From: Lucifuga dentata
Lineage: Eukaryota > Chordata > Actinopteri > Ophidiiformes > Bythitidae
Assembly (NCBI GenBank): GCA_014773175.1
Contig: VXCM01000480.1
Location: 62,001-126,000 of the forward strand
Length of the DNA: 64,000 bases
Direction of reading: 5' to 3'
In this document: positions 1 through 9,743 of the stretch, piece by piece
Numbering within the stretch: the stretch's first letter is position 1
Layout: every line of letters begins with the position of its first letter
Translations under genes and position numbers: made by a program
Notes under the pieces: generated by a model
What the model was told of the DNA's origin: nothing
Seen by the model: only the letters and a program-made list of their open reading frames with translations
Database searches by the model: none

Positions 1-838
1 GTGCCTCAGGAGCCATTGCGTAAACTCAAAGTCTGGATGTAATGTTCCATTCAATACAGACGCAAATGTAGGTGTGATTGCGGCCCTACCCACTGCCACG
101 AACCAATGAGAAAGCAGCAACGCTCATTAAATGCCTTTCCTCCCACATCCACACCTGTCAGTATTTATACCCTCCTCAAAAGCCCACATTCAACAGAGTC
201 CCTCTGTTTTGGTGGGTGCCGAGAAAAGGTGGCGCCGAGCCAGCTGCTTTCAGTGTCTACTGTGAGAGGGACACTTAGTGGGCCAACTGACGTACTGCAG
301 GATTTTAAAGTAATTCTAAGCTTCAAGTGCATGCAAGGACTCGAACTGCATGTGTCACATCATTTGATTATATGTAACAACAGATAAACACTATAGTTTT
401 CATTTCTTATTAATGACGGCTTTTAAAGAGATGATGGCATTCTCCAAAACATCAATATAAAGTGACAGCATTTATCATATCTGATGCAACACAGGAGTTG
501 ACTTTAATCACACACATGCACTCACATCCAAGGAAAGATTGCGGCTCTGTTTTATTGATCAGTAATCTCTGATTAGATTAGAGTAGTTACTACTGTTCAA
601 CCAGTGACTGAGCTCTTATTTAATCCTGTTATCGCTCATATAAATTGCCTGTACAAATGTTGCAGCTCTATATTTTGTTTTGTGGAGGTAGATCCTACAG
701 TTTCAGTGTGTTCATTTATATCTCAGGTTTCTTATACAAACTGTGTATATTAAAAAATGCACTGAGATACTTCATTTGGGTTAAAACAATACATAACTGC
801 ACTTAGACTTATTAATGCCCCCATTTTCTATATTACAG
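1..838 (+). other. Probable wnk4 intron, left edge of window
   Basis: This is AT-rich sequence upstream of the first exon I can support. It ends in a pyrimidine-containing acceptor with AG at 837-838. I see no segment with both a good open frame and splice sites, although an upstream exon in the first 300 bases cannot be excluded. Short ORFs here have no recognisable product. Confidence 0.5.
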
Positions 839-2213
839 AAGTCCAGTCTGTGCCTATTACTGTTGGGCGCTTCCAGGTGACGCCCAGCATGGAGATCCCT
901 GTTCCTGCTGTGCCCGAGGGTGTCGTATCTGCTACACCACAGCCCACAGACAGCGGCAGCACCCCAACAGAGAGCAGTACAGAGGAACAGGGGGAGTCAG
1001 AGACAAGTCTGGGCACCTCCCTCACCATGTCTCCTCCTCACCCACATTCCCACAGAGGTTCAATAGTGGTCGTCCAAGAGCTTGACAGTCAGGCTGGGTG
1101 GGCTGGGAAGCAGGAGCAGCAGCAGGAGCAGGGCAATGATGAAGAAGAAGAGGAAGAGGAGGAGGAGGAGGAGGAGGAGGAGGAGGGTGAGGAAACAAGG
1201 GCCGGGGACAGGCAGAGGACAAGGAAGAGATGTCGGAGAGCCTACAGCCTCAGCCTGTTGGGGACGTCTGCAGACAGTGGACTCTCAGTCACGGCAGCTG
1301 AGATGGAAGGGAGGTTGTGGGATGGAGGGGCAGGCAGCCCGCAGTACAGCAATGCCCTGCATCATTTATGGATGCTGACCTATAACCGCAACGCTCCCTA
1401 CCTGAGCAGCGATGACTCAGACACTGATGATGATGAGATGCTGGAGGAGCTTCAGGAGCTCAGAGAGAAGTAAGTGACACCATTTATAGTTTCAATTCGA
1501 CATTCAATTTCAAAACTGAATTCCTGTGAGAGCTGAAGGCCCGATTTATTCCTCTTTTACTGTCAAACCACTTTAATGCCTGAAGTTAAGTGCATGCTGC
1601 TTTTGTATGAAAGATTCTATACCAGTTACATTTTCTTGACTTTTCTTCTGTTACTTTTTGCCCTTTGTAAGACATTTGACAGAGGTGCAGACTCTGCAGG
1701 CTGCCCAAAAGAAAGAGATTGAGGAGCTCTATGAGAGAATGGGGAAAGTTCCTCCTCCGGGAATCGTCTCTCCTGCTGCTATGCTGTCCAGTCGACAACG
1801 CCGCCTGTCCAAGGGCAGTGGGTTCTCATCTTCTCGCAGAAACAGCCTCCAGCGCTTAGACATATTGCCAATCCAAGGTAAGAAATACCCACCTTTCTTA
1901 TTTGGGAGGTATTACATCCTATGTCAAATCTCCCAAATCCTATGTATGTATTGTGGTACTTGCTGTGCTGATGTAATTTGTGTGCATGCATTTGGTTTTT
2001 TAGGTATTATTAGGAGGAACTCTCTTGGAGGCAGCAGTAGTGGCTCCCAGGAAAAACCTAGCAAAGGGGTTACCTTCGCCACTGACATTGGTAGAATGGT
2101 GAGTAGACATCGCATTAACAACCAGTTATTACTCCCATTATTTTCCTCGCTGAACACTGTGTAAATAATATTGTGCTCCCTTTATGTATTTTTCCTTTTC
2201 GCCTTACTAGTAA
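839..2213 (+). CDS. wnk4: WNK lysine-deficient kinase, C-terminal exons (wnk4-like), 5' partial
   Basis: These are the last exons of a WNK Ser/Thr kinase, which controls SPAK/OSR1 and thereby Na-Cl and K-Cl cotransporters. The kinase domain lies outside the window. I read exons 839-1469, 1672-1877, 2004-2098 and a terminal exon starting at 2211; the phases join cleanly. The first exon carries GRFQV, an RFx[V/I] motif of the type that docks the SPAK/OSR1 CCT domain. It also has a run of 15 Glu codons (1141-1185) and an acidic [11 protein letters not shown] segment. A coiled coil follows, containing KHLTEVQ, which fits the WNK HQ motif. Next come [18 protein letters not shown], two RRNSL sites and a terminal [11 protein letters not shown], all typical of WNK C-termini. 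The stop TAA would be the first codon of the last exon. Assignment to wnk4 rather than another WNK rests mainly on the adjacent coa3 and cntd1, as at human 17q21. Confidence 0.85.
1141..1185 (+). repeat. GAG/GAA triplet run encoding poly-Glu in wnk4
   Basis: Fifteen consecutive Glu codons, mostly GAG, lie inside the coding exon. Runs of this kind vary in length between alleles and are prone to misassembly. The acidic stretch precedes a basic [10 protein letters not shown] segment. Confidence 0.9.
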
Positions 2214-4573
2214 GAAGAGGCTCTCAGCCAAGCTTGCTGTTGGTATGGACTACCTCATCTGAAGTGTGACTGCAGTGTTCAAACCCATCCTGTTGGAGAA
2301 ATGCTTTAACACTTTCACTGGCACCCCAAACAGCAAACTGCCTCCCTCTGCCAGTGGTCCCAAGATTCTGCCAGTGGCCATTTACCTCAAATTATACAAA
2401 CTATTATCAGTAAAGCTGGATTTACACAGAAACCACAGAATCCCATTTCAACCCTTTCTGGTGATTTTGTTGCAGCTGAAGCATAAAAAAAAAAAAAATC
2501 TATAACCAGTTCATTTTTGCTCTCCTGTAAATAAAATGTCAGGTAAAATGGTTCGCAATCAAAAAACCCCGTATCAGGAAGCCACAGTACTCTGCAATAT
2601 CTGACATCAGTGTGTTGCTTTTTGCTTTTTGCAGTCACGTGATAGTGCAAGGTTCTGTAGAGTTGTGGCATCTTTGAGTTACAGCACTTCTTACTATGAC
2701 TTTGAACCAGAATTATTTCAGAAGTTGTTTTGCTGCGTATCTGAATTCAGTACCATAAACTAACCTGAGCACAGTAATGTGAACCACAAGGCTGACACTT
2801 TTACTGACAGTTGTCATATTTAAATGACATTTCAAAATCTCACTTTTTTTGCTGTAGTTTATTAATGTCTCAGCACCTGCTGACTGCACAGTGAATATAT
2901 ATATATAAATATATATATATATACTTTTAGTGTAGGTATTTCCTTCTTCTGGAGGCTGACAAGAGCAATCTAGATGCATTGTTGTACAGTTTGAAAGAAC
3001 ATGAAAATATGTCAGTGTATATCATGTTCTTTTTTTTGTTCTGATAGGATAACCTACTCTCCAGATTCAGCCTTGAGAATTGAGCCTAGTTCTAACATTT
3101 ACATACATTGTGAGTAGGATGTCCAGGGTAATGTTTCTGTAAATCTTTAGGACACAACAGCAGTATAATGAGGGGATATGATTTCTGCCAACACATAGAC
3201 TACATATGAAAATGTAAAATGATGGTCTTTAGTGTAGAGAACACTACTCTTAGATTGTGAAATACCTGCGATCACACCCCTCATGAAAAGAATCCATCTA
3301 GCTTTTAGACTACTGGCTCTCCTGCTGGTTGTAAATGTGTACATATTAGAATGCATTTCTAGATCATGTTTACAAGTTATGAGTAAACTAAATATTTCAG
3401 CAACATTAATTCTTGCTCAAGCAAAATCAATTGTATTGCTTGTTGGATAGATCAAGCACCTTGTGCACTTTAGTAAATTCTACTTTAGCCCTTGATCATT
3501 TATACAGATAAAGATGTTTGTGGATAAAGCTGTGTTGACTTGAGGAAGACCTGATATGTTTTAACATTTCATCAGTTCTTTCTTTCATGAAGGAGGTACA
3601 GTATTCTCTGGTTTATGTTTTATCACAATATTTTCATTGGATCAAATGTATATTTTTCTCACCATAATGATCCACGCCCCCACTGGGTTAATTATTATGT
3701 TATTGGATACAAAAATCAATCCAAGCTGTGAATCCTGAGCAGTTGCCTTACAGTCAGTACACACACTGAATTTTCTGGTAGTTAAACTCCAGTAAAATTT
3801 CCAAAGTTCATAATATATTAAAAGAAAGATAATTACAAGTCATAATTTTGAATGTACATATATAATTGTATTGCTTTCTCAAGCTGCTGCTGTCCTGCCA
3901 TGCTGAATCTGTGCCTTTCCCCAGCAATGTCTTATTTTATATTTTTACTCTCAAGATTTGGTGGCTAGTTCAAGCTCCATAAATCATATTTTGAAAAATA
4001 AAATAAAATGTTTGTTAATTGTTAACTGTCTCAGCCAGTGTGGAATTCTTTCAAAAATTAAAAATTAACAGAGTAAATATTTACAAATCATCACTTTATC
4101 GACATAAATAAGCAATTTCAGCTGTTGATCTGTGTATTATTTTAAGTGTCAATGGCATTAACAGGCTCTTAAAGGCCACTGTAGATTTTACATAACTAGT
4201 TGTCTGATGTTTAGCATATTCATCTCATATACACATCTGATTATCAGTAAAACAATTCATAATAATTATTATTGACAATAAAGTGTCAATAATAATAATG
4301 ACAGTCTACAACTCTGGGCCTTTGAGTGGCATGTAAGGTCATGTTAGGTCAGTGGAATAGTCTTTTCCACTGACAGGCAAGTTTAATCATGATATGCAAC
4401 TAAAGTCAGACACACAACAACACAATTATCTTTTACAAAAAGAACAAAGCTGCGTCAACTTGAGACACAGCAGCCAGCCATGGAATATGAATCCGTGGCC
4501 ACAGTGTCCACGCAAGTCTGTTCTCTGTTAAGTGCAGGATAGTTCAGGAGCAGACACACAGTCCAGTTGTATC
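2214..4573 (+). other. wnk4 3' UTR and gap to coa3
   Basis: No coding exon is supported here. AATAAA signals on the plus strand at 2530-2535 and at 3997-4007 (overlapping copies) are possible polyadenylation sites for wnk4. An AT dinucleotide run lies at about 2896-2921. A perfect 13-bp inverted repeat is at 4265-4296. An ATTAAA on the minus strand (4382-4387) could serve coa3. The remainder is unremarkable AT-rich DNA. Confidence 0.55.
4265..4296. repeat. Perfect 13-bp inverted repeat (hairpin) between wnk4 and coa3
   Basis: The arm at 4265-4277 is the exact reverse complement of 4284-4296, with a 6-base loop. An AATAAA read on the plus strand spans the arm-loop junction. The arms are AT-rich, so the structure may be coincidental. 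Confidence 0.6.
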
Positions 4574-5641
4574 TCAATTGGCACCAGTCTTTGGTCCCTG
4601 CATTCTTGCATGCTTGGCCTCCTCATCTATTTCATCCATGATCCGCTCCTGGGCCACTGAGTAAAATGTGTAGCCATCTAAGGAAGCAATGAGTTATGGA
4701 AAATACATGGAGGCAAGAAACAGGTTCTGGGAATCAAGTATCATCCATTTTATATTTGAGATTTTTGCATTTAAGAATTTATTGCAGTTACAGAAATATT
4801 CTTGTTCACTTATATTTTGTATGACACGAAAAATATAACTACCACATTGTATACATCTTTCTGTAGTATGACCAATGGACTATTTCCGGCTGCCATCTTT
4901 GTTTCAACTAACATGATATTAAAAATCTACTTTATTATGAAGCGGACCGTTTACTTTTCATTCCAGCTAAATAATAGTCTTTAAGGAAACTGGAAATGTT
5001 TACGAAACAGCGGTAAGTGTTTTAACGACCTTTTATCTGACCAAAATGTAATCACCAATACAAAATTCTCACATATAGTAATACATGAAATGCACTAACT
5101 GGGGCTAATTAACTAGCGTGTTTAACAAAAAAATAAAATAAAATAAAAATAAAAATAAATAAATAAATAAATAAAAATAAATAACCCCTTTCCAGCTAGC
5201 TGAACTTTTTTCGTCATGGTGTTATCTTTGCATTAAATAGATGGACACCTGCCTTTCACAATTTGCACATTCCATTTAAATAACTTACTGTCAATTAAGA
5301 ATATAAATAATATAAATAAACTATATAGAGCGTACGTAATACGACATGGCTTGATATGTGTTAGACTGTTAACAACTGAGTAACATTAGCACGCTAAGCT
5401 AACGTTGCGTAGTTCACCTTGTGCTGGTGTGCATGGCAAGGATACATATTCCCAGTACAAGCGCTCCAATGGCGAGTCCTGTCACAACATTCCGTGTCCT
5501 CAGCTTTTGTGTCTTCTTCTTCCACTGTTCGAGCTCCACCTGTCTGATAAAGTGCATCTGTTCGTTTGATAAACTCTCTTTCGTGGGGTCTATCCTTCTT
5601 GCAAAGGGAACACCAGATTCCTTTGGCGTCTTGTCAGCCAT
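4574..5641 (-). CDS. coa3: Cytochrome c oxidase assembly factor 3 (COA3/CCDC56)
   Basis: COA3 is a small single-pass inner mitochondrial membrane protein. It stabilises and promotes translation of COX1 during complex IV assembly. There are two exons: 5641-5446 and 4677-4574 (stop TGA 4574-4576). The donor GT at 5445-5444 and acceptor AG at 4679-4678 join in phase and restore the conserved [19 protein letters not shown] across the junction. This gives 99 residues, against 106 in human. Residues 1-20 contain the [19 protein letters not shown] start region. A basic, coiled-coil-prone segment ([15 protein letters not shown]) precedes the transmembrane helix at roughly residues 52-72, followed by an acidic [11 protein letters not shown] tail. 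The chosen ATG at 5641 fits the family length; an in-frame ATG at 5698 would add 19 residues that look poorly conserved. Its neighbour cntd1 starts 422 bp away on the other strand. Confidence 0.97.
5127..5184. repeat. A-rich (AAAT)n low-complexity tract in coa3 intron
   Basis: Repeated AAAT/AAAAT units run through this stretch of the single coa3 intron. Confidence 0.9.
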
Positions 5642-6063
5642 TTTTGCTGTCAGCATACTAAGGGTTGTCGCAAACACACGCAGTGTATTACAAGTCATCT
5701 GATGGGTTAAGTACAGTCAAATAGTCGTTTGAGTAGTCCATCAGTATGTTGGTAGATCTACATTGGTCCAAAGGAACTCAACCAATCACAGGTCGTCGTG
5801 TGGGGAAAATTGTGTAACATCAAAAGGAGTCCCCGTGTTTGCTTTGGTTCCCACACACGTTGACGTTAAACTCACTAGAGATACAAACTTCGACAGTAGT
5901 GCCATCTGTAGGATAACACGAGTGCCAGGCACAATTTATTTCGACTTTGCTTGTGTGTGTGTGTGTGTGTGTGTTTAATCAGTTGTTGCCAAAATCGAAC
6001 AAATTGGTCAGTAGTAAACAACTAAACTCAAGTTTTGTGTTTGTAGAGTGCTTGTCGCTGAAA
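5642..6063. promoter_or_regulatory. Bidirectional coa3-cntd1 promoter and leaders
   Basis: The 422 bases between the two divergent start codons hold a CCAAT box on the plus strand (5782-5786) and one on the minus strand (ATTGG at 5762-5766). Paired opposing CCAAT boxes are typical of NF-Y-driven bidirectional vertebrate promoters. There is no obvious TATA box between them. A GT microsatellite (about 5952-5975) lies in the probable cntd1 leader. Transcription start sites cannot be placed from sequence alone. Confidence 0.7.
5952..5975. repeat. (GT)n microsatellite in cntd1 leader
   Basis: About 12 GT units lie some 90 bases upstream of the cntd1 ATG. Confidence 0.9.
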
Positions 6064-8984
6064 ATGGCGAGAAGATTCCTCTTTTCTCCAAACCGAAGTA
6101 AAACCGTCAAGTTTAGAGAAGCTTCTTTTGACATCCTATCAGATTTTCTAGTTAATCTCAACAAAAGAAACAAATACAAACTCAACAATTTATCAAAATG
6201 TAGCGGACAATTCAAAGACACGAGACTGATAGGTAAGTAACATTATTTTATAGAGAGCTATTTTATGGCCGTTGATGAACAGAAGCAGACAGCTGATGTT
6301 TTTTTTTATGATTAATTAATTGCTGCTGCTAGCCTAGAGACAGTCACAAACAAATGTATTTTTGCATTGTATTTTATTTCGATGAATTTGGGCGTCTTAC
6401 CACGTGTTACCTGTTTTGAAAATCCATTTAACTTTCAAAATAGCAGTGACACATTGATTTCCTAAAGTATATTACCATTTTCACTGTTCCACAATACTGT
6501 GTGATTTTTGGAATGAAGAAACTCAGACTAACTGATCAAGAGTAAAAATGTCCAATCATGATAGAATGTTGCAATTGTTTGGCTGGTGGGTGGTGTTAGC
6601 AATTTGTCACGTTTGTGACTAAGTGCAAAAAAGTTTTACTTGCTAAATTCTCAGCTGTTATTTCCACCCAAAAATTAGGATAAAGAACAGAGAATCAGAG
6701 TTTTAAATGTTAATGTTGAATCACCATGACTTTTGAACTTTATTTTCTTATCTTTGTCAACCCATCTGATCACACAAAAGAAGATTTGTACCTTAATATG
6801 AGATGTGATTATTTATAGCTTTTCAGTCTCAATATTATCACTTACAGAGCTCATAAAAGACTTTGAATAACCAGTAATATCTGATTTACACCTTTGGAGG
6901 TTTTTGCATGTTCATTTGACACTCCTCCCAGTGGTAACATTTGCAACTAAGCCTGTCTGAAAGCTAGTATTAACCCTGGAGAATTATGGCTCAAATTTAT
7001 TTTCCTTTGTTATGTGAAAGCCATGGACCTGCATGACATTCTGCCTGTGTCACACTCCTGCTGCACTATTATTTGGATGCTGTGATTACATCAAGTTCAT
7101 TTCTGTAATCATTCAACCATTTAATGATTGGAAATCCTTTGTTCATGCTGCCACTTATAACAGTACTTTCTGTTTTGGGTCCTTAGAGTACATGTTTCTG
7201 CTAACCGAAGAGTTTAGGCTTGATCCACTGGTTGGATACCATGCCACTGAATTACTTGAAAGGTAACAAAGAGCAGCACATTGGCTTTGCTATCCTACAT
7301 GCCATTTGATATAATGGTTTAGTTAGCATTTATGTGAACAATTATCACCTCCAGGTTCATGATCAAGCTCCTGAAAGAGTTGTTCACCACACCCGCACCT
7401 CAAGGTGCAGCTGCTGGTCAACCGAGAAATAACGCAGATCATGTTTTTGACAAGCTGAAAGAGAAATTCCCCCTCATTGTCTTCTCCTGTGTGCAGCTTG
7501 CAAGCAAAGTGGCTTTACACAGTAATGTAAGTTCTGAAAATGTCACCATTTTTTACTTTTTAGTATGATTCAATAACATCATCTCCTGTAATGTTACATT
7601 TTCAGATTGTCAACAATGATGCTGCTGTGCGCTTTCTTATGTCAGCGGGCCTCAGTGTTTCTAAGAAGGCCATCCTGGATTCAGAGCTGACGATCTTGAA
7701 AGGACTTGAATTCAGACTAAATGCCCCAAACCCTCTTACACACGTTGAAATACTTCTGGAGGTGCTTGGTAAGCTGTCACATATATAAACACAAATCAAC
7801 TTACAGTACGTTGAGTTTTAGGATGTGGCAAAATTTAGACAAATGTGATGAAAATATAAAATAATCATTTACATTAAACTGACTTTTAAAGTGGTTTTAA
7901 ACTTTTGCAGGACACAATGAGTCTTCTGTTCCTGTGGAGTGCCTGTATGACCTGTGCTGCCATGTTCTTCAGTTCGTCTCCCTACAGAAGACCGCCATTT
8001 ATGAGTCTTTGTTAATGGTCACCACTCAGTGTGCCAGACCATCCAGGGAACAGAGGTATTTAAACAAATTCTCTTATGTTTGTGGACAAGGAAGAACTCT
8101 TGTCAAAGCTGGCTCATTTATATTTGGAACACAAACTGGACTGAAAAAGTTATGCCGTTTTGGTCTCACGTTTTGCCTTTTTTTTCTGTCACATTCTTCA
8201 TGGCTCGCACTCCAGCTATGCTTACAGTCATTTGAAGAGCTATTGTGATTAGGCACTACAACCTATGTATTTAGCCTGCATTAACCCTTTAATCTGAAAA
8301 CCAGAGAGAAGTTTATAACAGTGACAGAAGACTTTATGCTGCTTGGTGTTGGTGTCATCGCTGTGGCCGCATACATCTTCAGTGTCAGCAAATGGGCACA
8401 GGTGAAGTACTTGTTGCTTTATTTACATTATATTTTATTTTTGAAGGTTGGTTGATAAATTCTGAGCCCAACACATTTTTAACAGCCAAGAAAAGGACTT
8501 CTGTTAGAGTAGGATTAAAATATTTTCAGCACTGTTGACAGAATTGTGCTGAGTTGGAAGGAGATTATGTTGAAAAAAATAAGTAAGTGCAACAACCCTG
8601 AGTTAGATTTTTCCATCCTAGGCTCAGAACTTATCAGTCAATACTTGTACATCCAGATGAGGCTTTGCTCTCTGGGTTTAAAGGTCAGCATGGCAGACAT
8701 GTCTTTGAAGTCATAAAGCAATGCATATCAAGTTACTAAAAGCAAATATCCATTGTTTAGTTAAATGTAATGAGTATTTAATATGTTTTGAACGTATTTC
8801 ATGGAACACAATCCATGTATGATGTAATTTTAGCAGGTGTAGACTTGCTCTTTGTTTTCATGTGTGACAGATAATGGAAGAAATGAGCCGCATCACAGGA
8901 ATCTCACAGAAGAGCATCAGGGATTTTACTCATGTGACGTTGATGCATATTACCAGAACCTCTTCTCCTGTAACAGCAACTTGA
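6064..8984 (+). CDS. cntd1: Cyclin N-terminal domain-containing protein 1
   Basis: CNTD1 is a cyclin-like factor, orthologous to nematode COSA-1, needed to mature meiotic crossover sites. I read seven exons: 6064-6232, 7187-7262, 7355-7526, 7606-7768, 7911-8055, 8305-8401 and 8871-8984 (stop TGA 8982-8984). All have GT-AG introns and consistent phases, giving 311 residues against 330 in human. The N-terminal MARRFLFSPNRSKTVKF is lineage-variable. Exons 2-5 carry the cyclin box, with EYMFLLTEEF, ATELLERFMIK, VFSCVQLASKVAL, DSELTILKGLEFRLN, HVEILLEVLG and AIYESLL. Exon 6 has EKFITVTEDFMLLGVGVI, closely matching mammalian CNTD1. The C-terminal exon (MEEMSRITGISQKSI) matches the conserved tail but is shorter than in mammals. 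An AATAAA at 9172-9177 is a plausible polyadenylation signal. It shares its promoter with coa3 and converges on the marchf10-like gene. Confidence 0.96.
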
Positions 8985-9171
8985 ACTTGACCACGTTCAT
9001 CCACTTAAAATGGCTTTAATTTGTTTCAGTTTATGATAAAGTTGGTTTTCCTGCTTTAGAAGTTGATAAGATATAAGTTTACTCAAAGAACTTTACTATG
9101 CAGCTAAATGAGTTGGTTAGTGTGCAAAAAACGAAGCATGGAATTAAAAACTGAGAAATGTTGCAAAATTT

Positions 9172-9177
9172 AATAAA
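9172..9177 (+). terminator. Candidate polyadenylation signal of cntd1
   Basis: AATAAA occurs 187 bases after the cntd1 stop codon, with AT-rich sequence around it. Confidence 0.55.
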
Positions 9178-9277
9178 CATGTCATGAAACAATCACTTCA
9201 TTTAAAGATGTTTCTCCATTGGCTTTACCTTTCCTTAGTTTAATTAATTGGACTCAGTTTAAATAGACACATTATGG

Positions 9278-9283
9278 TTTATT
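9278..9283 (-). terminator. Candidate polyadenylation signal of marchf10-like gene
   Basis: AATAAA on the minus strand lies about 460 bases after the stop at 9744. Confidence 0.45.
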
Positions 9284-9743
9284 AACAGTCATTAATGTAT
9301 TTACAATACAATAAAATAAAAGCAGATTTAAAAAGACAAAGTGGGGTTGAGGATTAAAACTCTCAGATGTTGCTGATATGCAGTTGCTGTCCAGCTGAGC
9401 TGGTTCTCATCCTCGGTCTTAGACAGGACAGGTGGACACAGTCAATAGTTCCACATGATACGTGAAGACCACATTTTTAAAATCTATGTGTACATTTCTT
9501 TTAATGTCCTCCAATTTATCATGAAAATGTTTTAAATGTGCACATTATTTTTCCAGAAAGTACAGTTATTGGCTGCATTTTGAAGCCACACAAATGCGCT
9601 TTAAGTTTGTGTTGTTTCCACTTTTCCACTTTGTTGCTTCGGAAAGAAAAAAACTTTTGGTAAATCATTACTTCCATTTTCTAAGACATTTAGAATTTAA
9701 TAACAGTATACTGAATTAGTTATGGAAAGTTATGGAAAGTCTG

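Larger units (their letters stand above)
8985..9743. other. Convergent 3' UTRs of cntd1 and marchf10-like
   Basis: The two genes end tail-to-tail 759 bases apart. The plus-strand AATAAA is at 9172-9177 and the minus-strand AATAAA at 9278-9283. If both are used, the transcripts stop close together without much overlap. No coding segment is visible. Confidence 0.6.

Noticed and set aside
5642..5698. Longer COA3 start at 5698 with 19 extra residues
   Set aside because: The shorter start gives a length close to the family, and the extra residues do not resemble known COA3 N-termini; it remains possible as a minor form.
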